Assembly (NCBI RefSeq): GCF_009829075.1
Contig: NZ_WUQZ01000017.1
Location: 20,762 to 84,761 of the forward strand
Direction of reading: 5' to 3'
From: Sphingobacterium composti
Lineage (GTDB): Bacteria; Bacteroidota; Bacteroidia; Sphingobacteriales; Sphingobacteriaceae
Length of the DNA: 64,000 bases
Both the position numbers and the translations under genes were made by a program. This document shows positions 42,966-52,153 of this stretch, in pieces. Each line of letters begins with the position of its first letter. The stretch's first letter is position 1. The notes beneath the pieces are model-generated. The model did no database searches, was not told the DNA's origin, and worked only from the letters and a program-made list of their open reading frames with translations.

Positions 42966-43988
42966 ATGGGTTTATTCAATTGGTTTACGCAAGAAGTTGC
43001 GATTGACTTGGGGACGGCAAACACCCTAATTATACATAATGACAAAGTAGTAGTTGATGAACCTTCTATAGTAGCATTTGACCGCACTACCAATAAAGTA
43101 ATTGCTATTGGTAGACAAGCGATGCAAATGGAAGGTAAGACGCACGACAATATAAAGACAGTTAGACCTTTACGTGATGGAGTTATTGCAGACTTTACAG
43201 CTGCAGAAGCTTTGATCCGTGGTATGGTGAAGCTAGTTAACAACGGTAAATCTTGGTTTTTTCCTTCTTTACGCATGGTAGTTTGTATTCCTTCAGGTAT
43301 TACTGAGGTAGAAAAACGTGCTGTACGTGATTCTGCCGAAATAGCTGGCGCAAAAGAGGTTTACCTCATTCATGAACCAATGGCAGCTGCGGTTGGTATT
43401 GGGATCGATGTTGAAGAGCCTGTCGGAAATATGATTATAGATATCGGCGGTGGTACTACAGAAATTGCTGTTATTGCGTTGTCAGGAATTGTATGTGATC
43501 AGTCTATACGTGTGGCTGGTGACAATTTTGATTCAGATATTGTACAATACATACGTCGTCAGCATAATATTATGATTGGTGATCGTACGGCTGAGAAAAT
43601 TAAAATTGAGGTTGGTGCTGCTCTTCCTGAGCTGTCTGATCCGCCAGCAGATTTTGCTGTTCAAGGTCGTGATTTGATGACAGGTATTCCAAAACAAATT
43701 ACTGTTTCATATACTGAAATTGCACATTGTTTGGACAAATCGATTTCAAAAATTGAAGAAGCTATTTTGAAAGCACTAGAAATAACTCCACCTGAATTAT
43801 CAGCTGATATTTATCAAACAGGTATATATTTAACTGGTGGAGGAGCCTTATTAAGAGGTTTGGATAAGCGTATTCAAGCTAAAACAAAATTACCAGTACA
43901 CGTTGCAGAAGATCCTCTTCGCGCTGTAGTACGTGGTACAGGCATAGCGTTAAAAAATATTGGAAGGTTCAAATTTTTAATGCAATAA
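42966..43988 (+). CDS. mreB: Rod-shape actin homologue MreB
   Basis: Bacterial actin that guides side-wall synthesis. The 340 residues are normal. Actin-type ATP-binding motifs are all visible: phosphate 1 VAIDLGTANTLI, connect 1 region EPMAAAVGIGIDV, phosphate 2 NMIIDIGGGTTEIAVI, and adenosine motif GIYLTGGGALLRGLD. The N-terminal amphipathic start MGLFNWFTQE fits membrane attachment. First gene of mreB-mreC-mreD-mrdA-rodA. A strong hairpin follows before mreC. Confidence 0.97.
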   Translation: MGLFNWFTQEVAIDLGTANTLIIHNDKVVVDEPSIVAFDRTTNKVIAIGRQAMQMEGKTHDNIKTVRPLRDGVIADFTAAEALIRGMVKLVNNGKSWFFPSLRMVVCIPSGITEVEKRAVRDSAEIAGAKEVYLIHEPMAAAVGIGIDVEEPVGNMIIDIGGGTTEIAVIALSGIVCDQSIRVAGDNFDSDIVQYIRRQHNIMIGDRTAEKIKIEVGAALPELSDPPADFAVQGRDLMTGIPKQITVSYTEIAHCLDKSISKIEEAILKALEITPPELSADIYQTGIYLTGGGALLRGLDKRIQAKTKLPVHVAEDPLRAVVRGTGIALKNIGRFKFLMQ

Positions 43989-44009
43989 CTTCCATTAAAT
44001 AAGATATTT

Positions 44010-44054
44010 ATACGCGATATAGAAAAGCTTAACTACTTCTATATCGCGTATTTG
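44010..44054 (+). terminator. Strong hairpin between mreB and mreC
   Basis: Perfect 15-base arms (44010-44024 and 44037-44051, core ACGCGATATAGAA) with a 12-base loop and only three T at the end. Likely a partial terminator that lets mreB be made in excess of the downstream genes. Confidence 0.75.
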
Positions 44055-44090
44055 TTAAAAGTAAATTTAAATTTAGACAATAAATAGTAC

Positions 44091-44933
44091 ATGAAAAATC
44101 TGTGGCTCTTCTTAGTCCGATATAATGCCTTTTTTTGGTTTATACTATTTTTCGTGTCTTCTTTAGCTTTAGTAGTCAACAATAATAATTACCAGCGTTC
44201 TTCATTTATTAATTCTTCAAATGTAATCGTTGGTACATTCTATACCAATGTTAATTCTTGGAAAGAATACATGCATTTAGCCGAATCTAACAAGGATTTA
44301 TTAGAAGAGAATGCACTCTTAAGACATCGACTACAAGAATTAACAGCAATTGATACAACATACGAACCATTAAATACGGACTCCATAGAGAATTCTAGTC
44401 GTTATGCATTTACGGTTGCTTCAGTTATAAATAACAGTGTACATCATAGAAACAATTACATTACTATTGATAAAGGATCCTTAGATGGTATAGAAAAAGA
44501 TATGGGGGTAATAACTTCAAATGGCGTAGTAGGTACTGTATTGAATGTTTCATCAAATTTCAGTACAATAAAATCACTTTTGCATCCTGATACAAAAATT
44601 TCTGTTTCGGTAGATTCTACAGCGACAGCCTTTGGTTCCTTAGTCTGGGGAGATAATACAGAATCTAGGTTTGCTATGGTTCGTGATATTCCAAACCATG
44701 TTAAATTGTATATAGGTCAGCCAATTTATACTTCTGGTTATTCTACCAAATTCCCTAAGGGAATAAAAGTGGGTTATATAGTTCAAACTGATATTGTGAC
44801 AGGTGGTTCTTTTAAAGATGTACGAATATTATTAACAACTAAGTTTGAAAAGCTAACTCACGTGTATATTGTCAAAGATAAATTGGCAAAAGAAAAAATG
44901 GAATTGGAAGCATTAAACGATAACAATGGGTAA
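44091..44933 (+). CDS. mreC: Rod-shape protein MreC
   Basis: Periplasmic partner of MreB and PBP2. One N-terminal membrane segment (about residues 13-30, AFFWFILFFVSSLALVV), a coiled coil (about 62-85, HLAESNKDLLEENALLRHRL), and the beta-barrel C-terminal part with NNYITIDKGSLDGIEKDMGV and the motif LLHPDTKISVSV. The 280 residues are typical. Its end overlaps mreD by eight bases. Confidence 0.95.
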   Translation: MKNLWLFLVRYNAFFWFILFFVSSLALVVNNNNYQRSSFINSSNVIVGTFYTNVNSWKEYMHLAESNKDLLEENALLRHRLQELTAIDTTYEPLNTDSIENSSRYAFTVASVINNSVHHRNNYITIDKGSLDGIEKDMGVITSNGVVGTVLNVSSNFSTIKSLLHPDTKISVSVDSTATAFGSLVWGDNTESRFAMVRDIPNHVKLYIGQPIYTSGYSTKFPKGIKVGYIVQTDIVTGGSFKDVRILLTTKFEKLTHVYIVKDKLAKEKMELEALNDNNG

Positions 44934-45450
44934 AATTATAATTTTTAATATTATTCGTTTTTTGGTGCTATTAGTCGTTCAAGTAGCAGTTCTTAAGAAT
45001 ATCGGTTATTATAATTTAGCTGTGGCATTTCCTTATATTCTTATCATCTTACTCTTACCTATTGGTCTTTCTAATTTAACACTATTTGTTTTAGCATTTT
45101 TGACTGGATTAAGTATTGATGCTTTTTATGACAGCATGGGAATTCATGCAGCAGCTTGTGTCGCACTCGTCTATTTCCGAATATTTTTTCATAAAATCAC
45201 GATTGAATTGGACGAACAAGCCTCGTTTAATACGCCATCTTGGGGTAATATGGGCTTTAAATGGTACGGAACATATATATTACTTTCCATACTAATACAT
45301 CATAGTGTTTTATTTTTTGTTGAAATATTCTCTTTCCATAATATTATCCAAACATTACTGAGCATTGCACTTAGTTCAATGTTTACATTGATACTTATTT
45401 TTGTAATAAGTCTATTGACCTATCATAAAAAGTCACGTGTAATAACTTAA
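44926..45450 (+). CDS. mreD: Rod-shape protein MreD
   Basis: Small polytopic membrane protein of 174 residues with about five membrane segments, for example IIRFLVLLVVQVAVLKNIGY and FPYILIILLLPIGLSNLTLF. The conserved Bacteroidota MreD region LTGLSIDAFYDSMGIHAAAC is clear. Position between mreC and mrdA with an eight-base overlap fixes the identity. Confidence 0.92.
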   Translation: MGKIIIFNIIRFLVLLVVQVAVLKNIGYYNLAVAFPYILIILLLPIGLSNLTLFVLAFLTGLSIDAFYDSMGIHAAACVALVYFRIFFHKITIELDEQASFNTPSWGNMGFKWYGTYILLSILIHHSVLFFVEIFSFHNIIQTLLSIALSSMFTLILIFVISLLTYHKKSRVIT

Positions 45451-45463
45451 AAGTTGATGAATC

Positions 45464-47443
45464 ATGAATAGTTTTTTTGAGAGAAAATATGTTATTCAAG
45501 GAATCATCCTTATTGTTGCCATTACTATTGTGGCTCGGTTATTTTACCTGCAAATAATTGATGATTCTTACTTATTATCAGCCAACAATAACGTCTTACG
45601 TAAAGTAATAGAATACCCTGCACGTGGTGTAATTTTAGATAGAAATGGTAAAATTTTAGTTCAAAATGAACCAGTTTATGATTTGATGGTCACACCTAGA
45701 GAAGCAAAAAATATTGACACAGCTTTACTATGTCAATTAATTGGCATTGATAAGGAAGGTTTTGACAAGCGGATGAAAAAAGCGCGTGACCACTCCCCTT
45801 ATCGCGCCTCACTCTTCGAAAAATTAATTCCTAAAGAAACTTTTGCAATTCTACAAGAGCATATGGATAAATTCCATGGATTCTATACCGTAGACCGTAA
45901 TATCCGAACCTACCCTGACAGTGTTGCAGCGCAATTTTTAGGCTATATACAAGAGGTTAATGATAATGACATAAAACGCTCAAATGGATTTTACCGTTCG
46001 GGGGATTATATAGGTGCATCAGGAGTAGAGCGTTCTTATGAGGAATTATTACGTGGGACACGAGGTGTCAAAAACCAAATGGTAGATGCTTTGAATCGTC
46101 CACAAGGTTCTTTCATGGATGGAAAATATGATACCTTGGCCATTTCTGGTGAAGGATTGGTTTCTTCACTTGATAAGGAATTACAATTACTTGCAGAAAA
46201 GCTGATGCGCAATAAACTTGGTTCTGTAGTAGCTATAGAGCCTGCGACAGGGGAAATCCTAACCTATGTAAGTAGTCCGAGTTACAATCCAAATTTGATG
46301 GTAGGACGTGAGCGTGGCAACAATTACATGAAGATGCTTCATGACCCTTATAAGCCCATGTTCAATAGACCCATTCAGGCATCATATCCTCCTGGTTCTA
46401 TATTTAAAGTAATAGCGGCCTTGACTGCTCAACAAGCTGGAATAATAAACGCAGAAACAAGATTTCATTGTGGTGGTGGGTATCGCTATGGACGTAACGC
46501 TATCATGCGCTGTACTGGCTTTCATCATTCGACAGATTTGATTACATCCATTCAAAAATCATGTAACACGTATTATGGATTCGTATATGCACACATGTTG
46601 GATAGACGTGGAATGCCTACTTATCAAGCTTATGATTTATGGCGTGCTGGATTGATGCAGTTCGGTCTAGGACAACCTCTAGGAATTGATTTACCAGGAG
46701 AAAAAGGTGGAAACGTATATTCCTCTGAATATTACACTAAACATTTTGGAAGTAACAAATGGACTTCAAGTTACAATATTTCGCAATCTATTGGACAAGG
46801 TCAATTGGGAATCACACCCTTGCAAATGGCTAATTTGACAGCTATCGTAGCTAATAGAGGCTTCTATTATCGTCCACATTTGATTAAAGGTATAGGTGAA
46901 AAGCAAATTGTAAAAAAGGAGTTTACAGAAAAGATATGGGCAGGAGTAGATGCTAAGCATTACGAGCCAGTAATTGAAGGCATGAGCCGTGCTGTATCAT
47001 CTGGTTCTGCTGCGGCTTCGAAAATTCCTGGGATTGAAATGTGTGGTAAAACGGGGACAGTTCAAAATCCACATGGCGAAAATCATGCTGTATTCTTTGC
47101 TTTTGCACCCAGAGAAAATCCCAAGATCGCTATAGCGGTTTTCGTTGAAAATGCTGGATATGGTGGTACATGGGCTGCACCAATTGCAAGTATGTTAATA
47201 GAAAAGTATATTCGTGATACAATTAGCCTTCCTAAACATATTCAAGACCGAGTAAAGAATGCCGTTATTTTGCCAAAAGTAAAAACTAAAGAGACAAAAA
47301 CGGAAGTTAAGCCAAAGCAAGACACAACAAAAAAAACAACTAGTTCTGGTAATTCAAATCAGCAAGCAACTACTAAATCTAGAAATACTGGTAATATAAT
47401 TGTTCACCATAGTCAAGTCAGAAGAAACTATGCACAACGATAA
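45464..47443 (+). CDS. mrdA: Penicillin-binding protein 2 (elongasome transpeptidase)
   Basis: Class B PBP of 659 residues that cross-links side-wall peptidoglycan with RodA. One membrane anchor (about residues 12-30). The pedestal domain starts EYPARGVILDRNGKILVQNE. The transpeptidase motifs are present: SxxK as PPGSIFKV (Ser312, Lys315), SxN as SCNTYYG, and KTG in CGKTGTVQNPHGE. A Lys/Thr-rich, disordered tail of about 60 residues follows the catalytic domain. Its end overlaps rodA by 14 bases. Confidence 0.96.
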   Translation: MNSFFERKYVIQGIILIVAITIVARLFYLQIIDDSYLLSANNNVLRKVIEYPARGVILDRNGKILVQNEPVYDLMVTPREAKNIDTALLCQLIGIDKEGFDKRMKKARDHSPYRASLFEKLIPKETFAILQEHMDKFHGFYTVDRNIRTYPDSVAAQFLGYIQEVNDNDIKRSNGFYRSGDYIGASGVERSYEELLRGTRGVKNQMVDALNRPQGSFMDGKYDTLAISGEGLVSSLDKELQLLAEKLMRNKLGSVVAIEPATGEILTYVSSPSYNPNLMVGRERGNNYMKMLHDPYKPMFNRPIQASYPPGSIFKVIAALTAQQAGIINAETRFHCGGGYRYGRNAIMRCTGFHHSTDLITSIQKSCNTYYGFVYAHMLDRRGMPTYQAYDLWRAGLMQFGLGQPLGIDLPGEKGGNVYSSEYYTKHFGSNKWTSSYNISQSIGQGQLGITPLQMANLTAIVANRGFYYRPHLIKGIGEKQIVKKEFTEKIWAGVDAKHYEPVIEGMSRAVSSGSAAASKIPGIEMCGKTGTVQNPHGENHAVFFAFAPRENPKIAIAVFVENAGYGGTWAAPIASMLIEKYIRDTISLPKHIQDRVKNAVILPKVKTKETKTEVKPKQDTTKKTTSSGNSNQQATTKSRNTGNIIVHHSQVRRNYAQR

Positions 47444-48701
47444 GAAAGGTTTTTTGGGAAGAATTGACTGGATTACCATAATCCTTTGGTTAGTGCTATG
47501 TCTTATTGGCTGGTTTAACATCCATGCTGCTGTATTTGACCCGGAGAATCCAGGCCTATTTAGTATGGCTACCAATTACGGCAAGCAATCTATTTACATT
47601 TTCACTGCACTAATTATTGGATTTAGTATTTTAATTATTGACCAGCGTTTCTTTATATCTGCTACACCTTTTATTTATATTGTTGTAGTATTACTGCTTG
47701 TGACGGTATTGGTCGTCGGTAGAAATGTGGGAGGAAATCAAGCTTGGATTCCAATTGGAAGCTTTCGTTTACAACCTTCTGAATTTGGAAAATTAGCAAC
47801 ATGTTTACTTTTAGCTTATTTTTTAAATACGCAAACAAATAAAAATCCGACGCTAAAAGGCTTGGTCGTGGGCGCTTGTATCGTATTGTTTCCCGTATTT
47901 CTAGTTATGCTTCAGCCAGACACAGGCTCGGCATTAGCTTTCTTTTCATTGATATTTGTATTTTATAGAGAAGGATATGTAAGTACAAAACTCCTCATCT
48001 TCGGTGGATTAGCCATTTTACTTTTTGTATTAGCTTTATTAATAAATCAATGGCTTCTTATCGGAATAATTGCAGCTATATGTACAGCATTTATATTCAT
48101 CTTCGGTAAAAAAAGAAAGTACCTAATTGACTTAGGGGTTATTTTCGCTATATCGAGTGTCTATGTACTGAGTGTAGATTTTGCTTATGAAAACATTCTA
48201 CAATCTCATCAACGTAATCGCATTGATATTATTTTGGGCAAAATGGACGACCCAAAGGGTCAAGGTTATAATCTTAATCAATCCAAAATAGCCATAGGCT
48301 CGGGTAAATTATTTGGAAAGGGATATTTACAAGGAACGCAAACGAAATACAATTTTGTACCAGAACAAAGTACAGATTTCATATTTTGCACAGTTGGTGA
48401 AGAATGGGGGTTTGTGGGCTGTGTCACAGTTATCGCTATTTATATCTTTTTGTTGATGCGCATTATTCATATAGCGGAGAGACAACGCACAACCTTTGCT
48501 CGCGTATATGCATATGGGGTGGCTTCTATCCTATTTTTCCACTTTTTTATTAATATAGGTATGACCATAGGTATAGTTCCTGTTATTGGTATCCCTTTAC
48601 CTTTTATTAGTTATGGTGGTTCTTCATTGTGGAGTTTTACTATATTATTGTTTATTCTGTTGAAATTTGATTCAACTAGAAAAGGTTTGTCACAAATCTA
48701 G
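47430..48701 (+). CDS. rodA: Peptidoglycan polymerase RodA
   Basis: SEDS-family glycosyltransferase with about ten membrane segments; it polymerises lipid II and pairs with PBP2. From the ATG at 47430 the length is 423 residues; the open frame extends to a non-ATG codon ten residues earlier. SEDS signatures are visible: GGNQAWIPIGSFRLQPSEFG, MLQPDTGSALAFFSLIFV, the catalytic-loop VPEQSTDFIFCTVGEEWGF, and the last GIPLPFISYGGSSL. It ends the mre/mrd operon. Confidence 0.96.
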   Translation: MHNDKKGFLGRIDWITIILWLVLCLIGWFNIHAAVFDPENPGLFSMATNYGKQSIYIFTALIIGFSILIIDQRFFISATPFIYIVVVLLLVTVLVVGRNVGGNQAWIPIGSFRLQPSEFGKLATCLLLAYFLNTQTNKNPTLKGLVVGACIVLFPVFLVMLQPDTGSALAFFSLIFVFYREGYVSTKLLIFGGLAILLFVLALLINQWLLIGIIAAICTAFIFIFGKKRKYLIDLGVIFAISSVYVLSVDFAYENILQSHQRNRIDIILGKMDDPKGQGYNLNQSKIAIGSGKLFGKGYLQGTQTKYNFVPEQSTDFIFCTVGEEWGFVGCVTVIAIYIFLLMRIIHIAERQRTTFARVYAYGVASILFFHFFINIGMTIGIVPVIGIPLPFISYGGSSLWSFTILLFILLKFDSTRKGLSQI

Positions 48702-48742
48702 CTCCTTCGATTAAATTTTATTAAGTAATTATCATTCATCGA

Positions 48743-48786
48743 ACTAGTACAGATCGTCGTGAATATCTCAGACGATTTGTATTAGT
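48743..48786. terminator. Bidirectional terminator after rodA
   Basis: Arms at 48743-48758 and 48771-48786 pair over 16 positions (two G-T) around a 12-base loop. The right arm touches the stop codon of the convergent MgtC gene, so the structure can serve both genes. Confidence 0.75.
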
Positions 48787-49430
48787 TACATATTACTGAA
48801 TGCATATACATATTCTAACTGAATAATAGACTCATTTAGCAAACGAACTTTTTTACGCTTTCCGGATACTTCAAAAATTACCTCCAATCGATTCTCATCC
48901 TTTTCCATTCCTTTTCGTACGGCTTCAACTTGATACGTCTCTAAAAACTGTTCAAACGCACGCAAATGTTCTATAGAATTGTCTTTGAATGTAATATGAA
49001 TTGTTCGTGTAAGAAATACAGATGCTAATAGTGTTTCTATCCTTTGAAAAAGCGATAAAATAATCACCATTATCACCGCAAGACACACTCCTATTGCGTA
49101 ATCTCCAAACCCAACTAACATCCCAATAGCAGCCATAGTCCATATTACAGCGGCAGTAGTCAAACCTTGTACAGAGAATTTTCCTTGATAAATCACCCCT
49201 GCACCTAAGAAACCTATCCCCGTAACAATATTAGCTGCTATCCTGTCATCAGAAATGTCTCCCTGTTTGGATGCTAAAGTAAATATCGTTGCACCAAAAC
49301 AAATTAATATGACTGTCCGAAAGCCAGCGGATTTATTCCTGTATTCTCTTTCTAAACCTACAATCGCACCACATGCAATTGAAACCAAAATAGCTTGAAA
49401 ACTCTCGTTTTCAAGTAAAAAATCGAGCAT
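48786..49430 (-). CDS. MgtC/SapB family membrane protein
   Basis: A 214-residue inner-membrane protein. The MgtC N-terminal domain has about five membrane segments with the hallmark GAIVGLEREYRNKSAGFRT and IVTGIGFLGAGVIYQG. A cytoplasmic ACT-like C-terminal part follows (about 140-214). Family members affect magnesium homeostasis and F-ATPase activity in pathogens; the ordinary role here is not known. Single gene. Confidence 0.93.
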   Translation of the reverse strand: MLDFLLENESFQAILVSIACGAIVGLEREYRNKSAGFRTVILICFGATIFTLASKQGDISDDRIAANIVTGIGFLGAGVIYQGKFSVQGLTTAAVIWTMAAIGMLVGFGDYAIGVCLAVIMVIILSLFQRIETLLASVFLTRTIHITFKDNSIEHLRAFEQFLETYQVEAVRKGMEKDENRLEVIFEVSGKRKKVRLLNESIIQLEYVYAFSNM

Positions 49431-49489
49431 ACCACCTTTAATTTAACATTCAAATAAACACAATATTTTATACAAATATTGATCGAGAG

Positions 49490-50038
49490 CTATTTTAATT
49501 TGTCTAACTTTAAATATCCTACAACTACTCTCTCTTCTTCTACAAGTTCTGAATTAGGTATAATTTGAATACTATAATTAGACCTAACTTCCGATGGCAA
49601 CATATCCTCAACCAAATATGCATCATCAACATCTATCCCATATTTATTATCCACATGCGATGATTCGTGGTGCTTCCAAAATGTATTTTGTTTGGCAATA
49701 GATATTGCCTCAGACATTGATTTAGCCACGACCAATTGTTTGTAGTGATATTCCTCCATATCAGATGGCTTATAACCACCTAAATTCAAGAAGTATAAAT
49801 TTAAATCATTCTTAACATGATCTTTATCCTTATCCACAATGCAGATTTCATAAGCCCCTACTTTACGAACAATTCGATATGAATCAATATGCATACGTCC
49901 ATTGGTTTCAGGCCAAAAATCAATCATATTTTGTTTCAAATCAGCTAAAGTGTCTGATATTCCAAAGAAAACATCATGCTGTTCAGTGAAACGATTGGGA
50001 AGATTACATCCCAAAATAATCATAAATAAATTTTTCAT
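49490..50038 (-). CDS. DUF1543 family protein
   Basis: A 182-residue cytoplasmic protein with the DUF1543 hallmark EQHDVFFGISDTLADLKQNM followed by FWPETNGRMHIDSY. The true start is the ATG at 50038 (MKNLFMIILGCNLPNRF); an upstream TTG adds one residue. It overlaps the stop of the upstream gene by one base (TGATG), so the two are translationally coupled. DUF1543 has no established function. Confidence 0.88.
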   Translation of the reverse strand: MKNLFMIILGCNLPNRFTEQHDVFFGISDTLADLKQNMIDFWPETNGRMHIDSYRIVRKVGAYEICIVDKDKDHVKNDLNLYFLNLGGYKPSDMEEYHYKQLVVAKSMSEAISIAKQNTFWKHHESSHVDNKYGIDVDDAYLVEDMLPSEVRSNYSIQIIPNSELVEEERVVVGYLKLDKLK

Positions 50039-50343
50039 CAACCTTGATTCTTTGATCGAATCTCTAAGTTAATAATGATTTCTCGCTTTTTACCTTCTAC
50101 CAATGACAAATCTCCGACTACAAAAACACCCTTTTCATCTGTACGCTGATTACGCAAGCCATAAACGGTAGATTCATCACTTGGATTAGTAATTCCTTCA
50201 TAACGATATAAATAATCAATTACATAATCTTCAGCACTAAAGAAAAGTTTATCAAAATCGATGTTGAAATCATGGCTGTAACCTAAATCCTGTAATTCAT
50301 TTAGGGCAGCAGTGACAGTTAGATAATCATATTTAGTTTCCAT
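50038..50343 (-). CDS. Small conserved protein, type often labelled phosphoribosylpyrophosphate synthetase-like
   Basis: A 101-residue protein from the ATG at 50343 (METKYDYLTVTAALNELQDL). The pattern ALNELQDLGYSHDFNI and a later SDESTVYGLRNQRTDEKGVF is common in Bacteroidota small proteins that databases often name after PRPP synthetase, but the PRPP-binding loop is absent, so that name is not supported. The frame extends to 50373 without clear coding signal. It is coupled to the DUF1543 gene. Confidence 0.75.
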   Translation of the reverse strand: METKYDYLTVTAALNELQDLGYSHDFNIDFDKLFFSAEDYVIDYLYRYEGITNPSDESTVYGLRNQRTDEKGVFVVGDLSLVEGKKREIIINLEIRSKNQG

Positions 50344-50435
50344 ATTATTTTTTTTAATGTAAAATGATAACATATGAAGATATGATTCTGTTTAGATTAA
50401 CTTCATTTATGCTTAAATTTGTTCAAAATATAAAT

Positions 50436-51245
50436 ATGGCACATCAAGCTCCCGAAACTCAGCACACCCCTTCCCTAGCATTCCAACGTCTGGTCGATAT
50501 CATGCATACGCTACGTTTAGAATGTCCTTGGGACAAAAAACAAACCATGGAAAGTTTGCGTCATCTGACCATTGAGGAAATGTACGAATTAGCTGATGCC
50601 ATTCTTGAGAATGATTTGGACGAAATAAAGAAAGAACTAGGTGATTTATTAATGCATTTAATCTTTTATGCGAAGATTGCTGAGGAGCAGAAAGCTTTTG
50701 ATATTACTGATGTGTTGAATGCAGTTTGTGACAAATTAATTTCTAGACATCCACATATATATGGTGATATTGAGGTAAATGACGACGAAGACGTAAAAGC
50801 AAATTGGGAACAGATAAAATTGAAAGAAGGAAATAAATCGGTTTTGTCGGGTGTTCCAAAATCATTGCCTGCGCTAGTAAAAGCTTACCGAATTCAAGAT
50901 AAAGTGCGTGGTGTAGGCTTTGATTGGGACGATAAAACGGAAGTATGGAAAAAAGTCGAAGAAGAATTGCAAGAATTTAAAATCGAATACAATATTGTAG
51001 AAAATCAACATATTAATATCGAAAAGGCAGAGCAAGAGTTTGGAGATCTACTTTTCGCTTTGACAAATTATGCAAGACATATTGGTATTAATCCAGAAAA
51101 TGCTTTAGAACGAACCAATAAAAAGTTTATTCGTCGATTTACATATCTCGAAGAACAAGCCGCAGGAAAGGTCTTGAAATTACAAGATATGACTTTAGCA
51201 GAAATGGACGTTTTTTGGAATGAAGCCAAAAGAAAAGGTTTGTAA
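50436..51245 (+). CDS. mazG: Nucleoside triphosphate pyrophosphohydrolase MazG
   Basis: All-alpha NTP pyrophosphohydrolase, 269 residues from the ATG at 50436 (MAHQAPETQHTP); the longer frame adds 24 residues without family similarity. Two MazG halves are visible. The first is CPWDKKQTMESLRHLTIEE with EELADAI-like EEMYELADAI and KKELGDLLMHLIFYAKIAEE, metal-binding EExxE...D. The second is GFDWDDKTEVWKKVEEELQE with EQEFGDLLFALTNYARH. It removes mutagenic or surplus nucleotides. Divergent from the DUF1543 pair across 92 bases. Confidence 0.95.
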   Translation: MAHQAPETQHTPSLAFQRLVDIMHTLRLECPWDKKQTMESLRHLTIEEMYELADAILENDLDEIKKELGDLLMHLIFYAKIAEEQKAFDITDVLNAVCDKLISRHPHIYGDIEVNDDEDVKANWEQIKLKEGNKSVLSGVPKSLPALVKAYRIQDKVRGVGFDWDDKTEVWKKVEEELQEFKIEYNIVENQHINIEKAEQEFGDLLFALTNYARHIGINPENALERTNKKFIRRFTYLEEQAAGKVLKLQDMTLAEMDVFWNEAKRKGL

Positions 51246-51255
51246 TATTCTATAA

Positions 51256-51292
51256 AGATTAAAAGTTAGGCTTGACACCTAACTTTTAATCT
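51256..51292. terminator. Bidirectional terminator after mazG
   Basis: Perfect 15-base arms (51256-51270 and 51278-51292, core AAAAGTTAGG) with a 7-base loop. It separates convergent mazG and the small minus-strand gene; A and T ends allow action in both directions. Confidence 0.85.
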
Positions 51293-51306
51293 CCTAACAA
51301 AATTAG

Positions 51307-51531
51307 TTAGGCACTTTCTGCCTCAAAACTATTTTTTTCATTATTGATGTGGTACGTAAAATTTGTACATATAATGACATCATTTGCATCAAAATGCTTC
51401 ACAATACCATTATTTTCTAATGTCACCACCCAACATGAATTTTGATGCATTCCGTAATCAATTATAAATAATGCGTGTCCCTTTCCCAACGGTGTATCTA
51501 CATAGATAGTGGGATTTAATTGTAAAATCAT
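51307..51531 (-). CDS. Small conserved protein of unknown function
   Basis: A 74-residue protein starting MILQLNPTIYVDTPLGKGHA. The stretch VDTPLGKGHALFIIDYGMHQ followed by CWVVTLENNGIVKHFDANDV looks like a small beta-barrel seen in short Bacteroidota proteins, often near phage-like or housekeeping genes. No catalytic motif. Divergent from the flavin-binding gene. Function unknown. Confidence 0.65.
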   Translation of the reverse strand: MILQLNPTIYVDTPLGKGHALFIIDYGMHQNSCWVVTLENNGIVKHFDANDVIICTNFTYHINNEKNSFEAESA

Positions 51532-51598
51532 AGAATTCGACCTCCATTATCAAAACATATTAGGTATTCAAATTGTTTTAACTCAAAACATTTTAGCT

Positions 51599-52105
51599 AT
51601 GAGTACAGAAAATTTGAATAATCAAGAGGCAATTGAAAAATTGAAAGAATTGGTAAACAGAATTGATGTTGCCTTAATGGTATCCTATCCCAAAGATACA
51701 CAATATCCTTACATGACTCCTATGAGTCGGCAGGAAATAGATGATGAAGGAAATATTTGGTATTTGATCTCCTCTGAAAGTGAGACCTATAAAAATTTGG
51801 AAGTAAATCCCAAAATTTCATTAGCATTTTGTGATCCCGGGTCTTATACCTTTTTAAGTATAGATGGTATTGCAGAATCATCCAGAGACCAAGATAGAAT
51901 CGATAAATATTGGAATAAATTTGTGGAGGTATATTTTGAAAAAGGAAAAGAAGATCCTAGCATTCGCGTATTGAAAGTAACACCATTAGATTCACATTAT
52001 TGGGATACAAAGACTAATAAATTAATGACTTTGGTAAAGGTTGCTTCTGCAGCTGTGACTGGACAAAAAATAGATATTGGTCGCCAAGGTGACATAAATA
52101 TTTAA
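51599..52105 (+). CDS. Pyridoxamine 5'-phosphate oxidase-like flavin-binding protein (general stress protein 26 type)
   Basis: A 168-residue split-barrel protein from the ATG at 51599 (MSTENLNNQEAIEKLKELV). The flavin-binding segment YPYMTPMSRQEIDDEGNIWY and the strand WYLISSESETYKNLEVNPKI are typical of the GSP26 group. The conserved end LDSHYWDTKTNKLMTLVKVA is also characteristic. Such proteins bind FMN or FAD; no specific reaction can be assigned. Single gene. Confidence 0.88.
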   Translation: MSTENLNNQEAIEKLKELVNRIDVALMVSYPKDTQYPYMTPMSRQEIDDEGNIWYLISSESETYKNLEVNPKISLAFCDPGSYTFLSIDGIAESSRDQDRIDKYWNKFVEVYFEKGKEDPSIRVLKVTPLDSHYWDTKTNKLMTLVKVASAAVTGQKIDIGRQGDINI

Positions 52106-52153
52106 TATATTTATTGAGTTTCATAAAATATACATAAACTTTTCACATTGCTG

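Noticed and set aside
50038..50343. Possible phosphoribosylpyrophosphate synthetase
   Set aside because: The protein has only 101 residues and lacks the PRPP-binding loop and nucleotide motifs; the common database name appears to be an inherited error.
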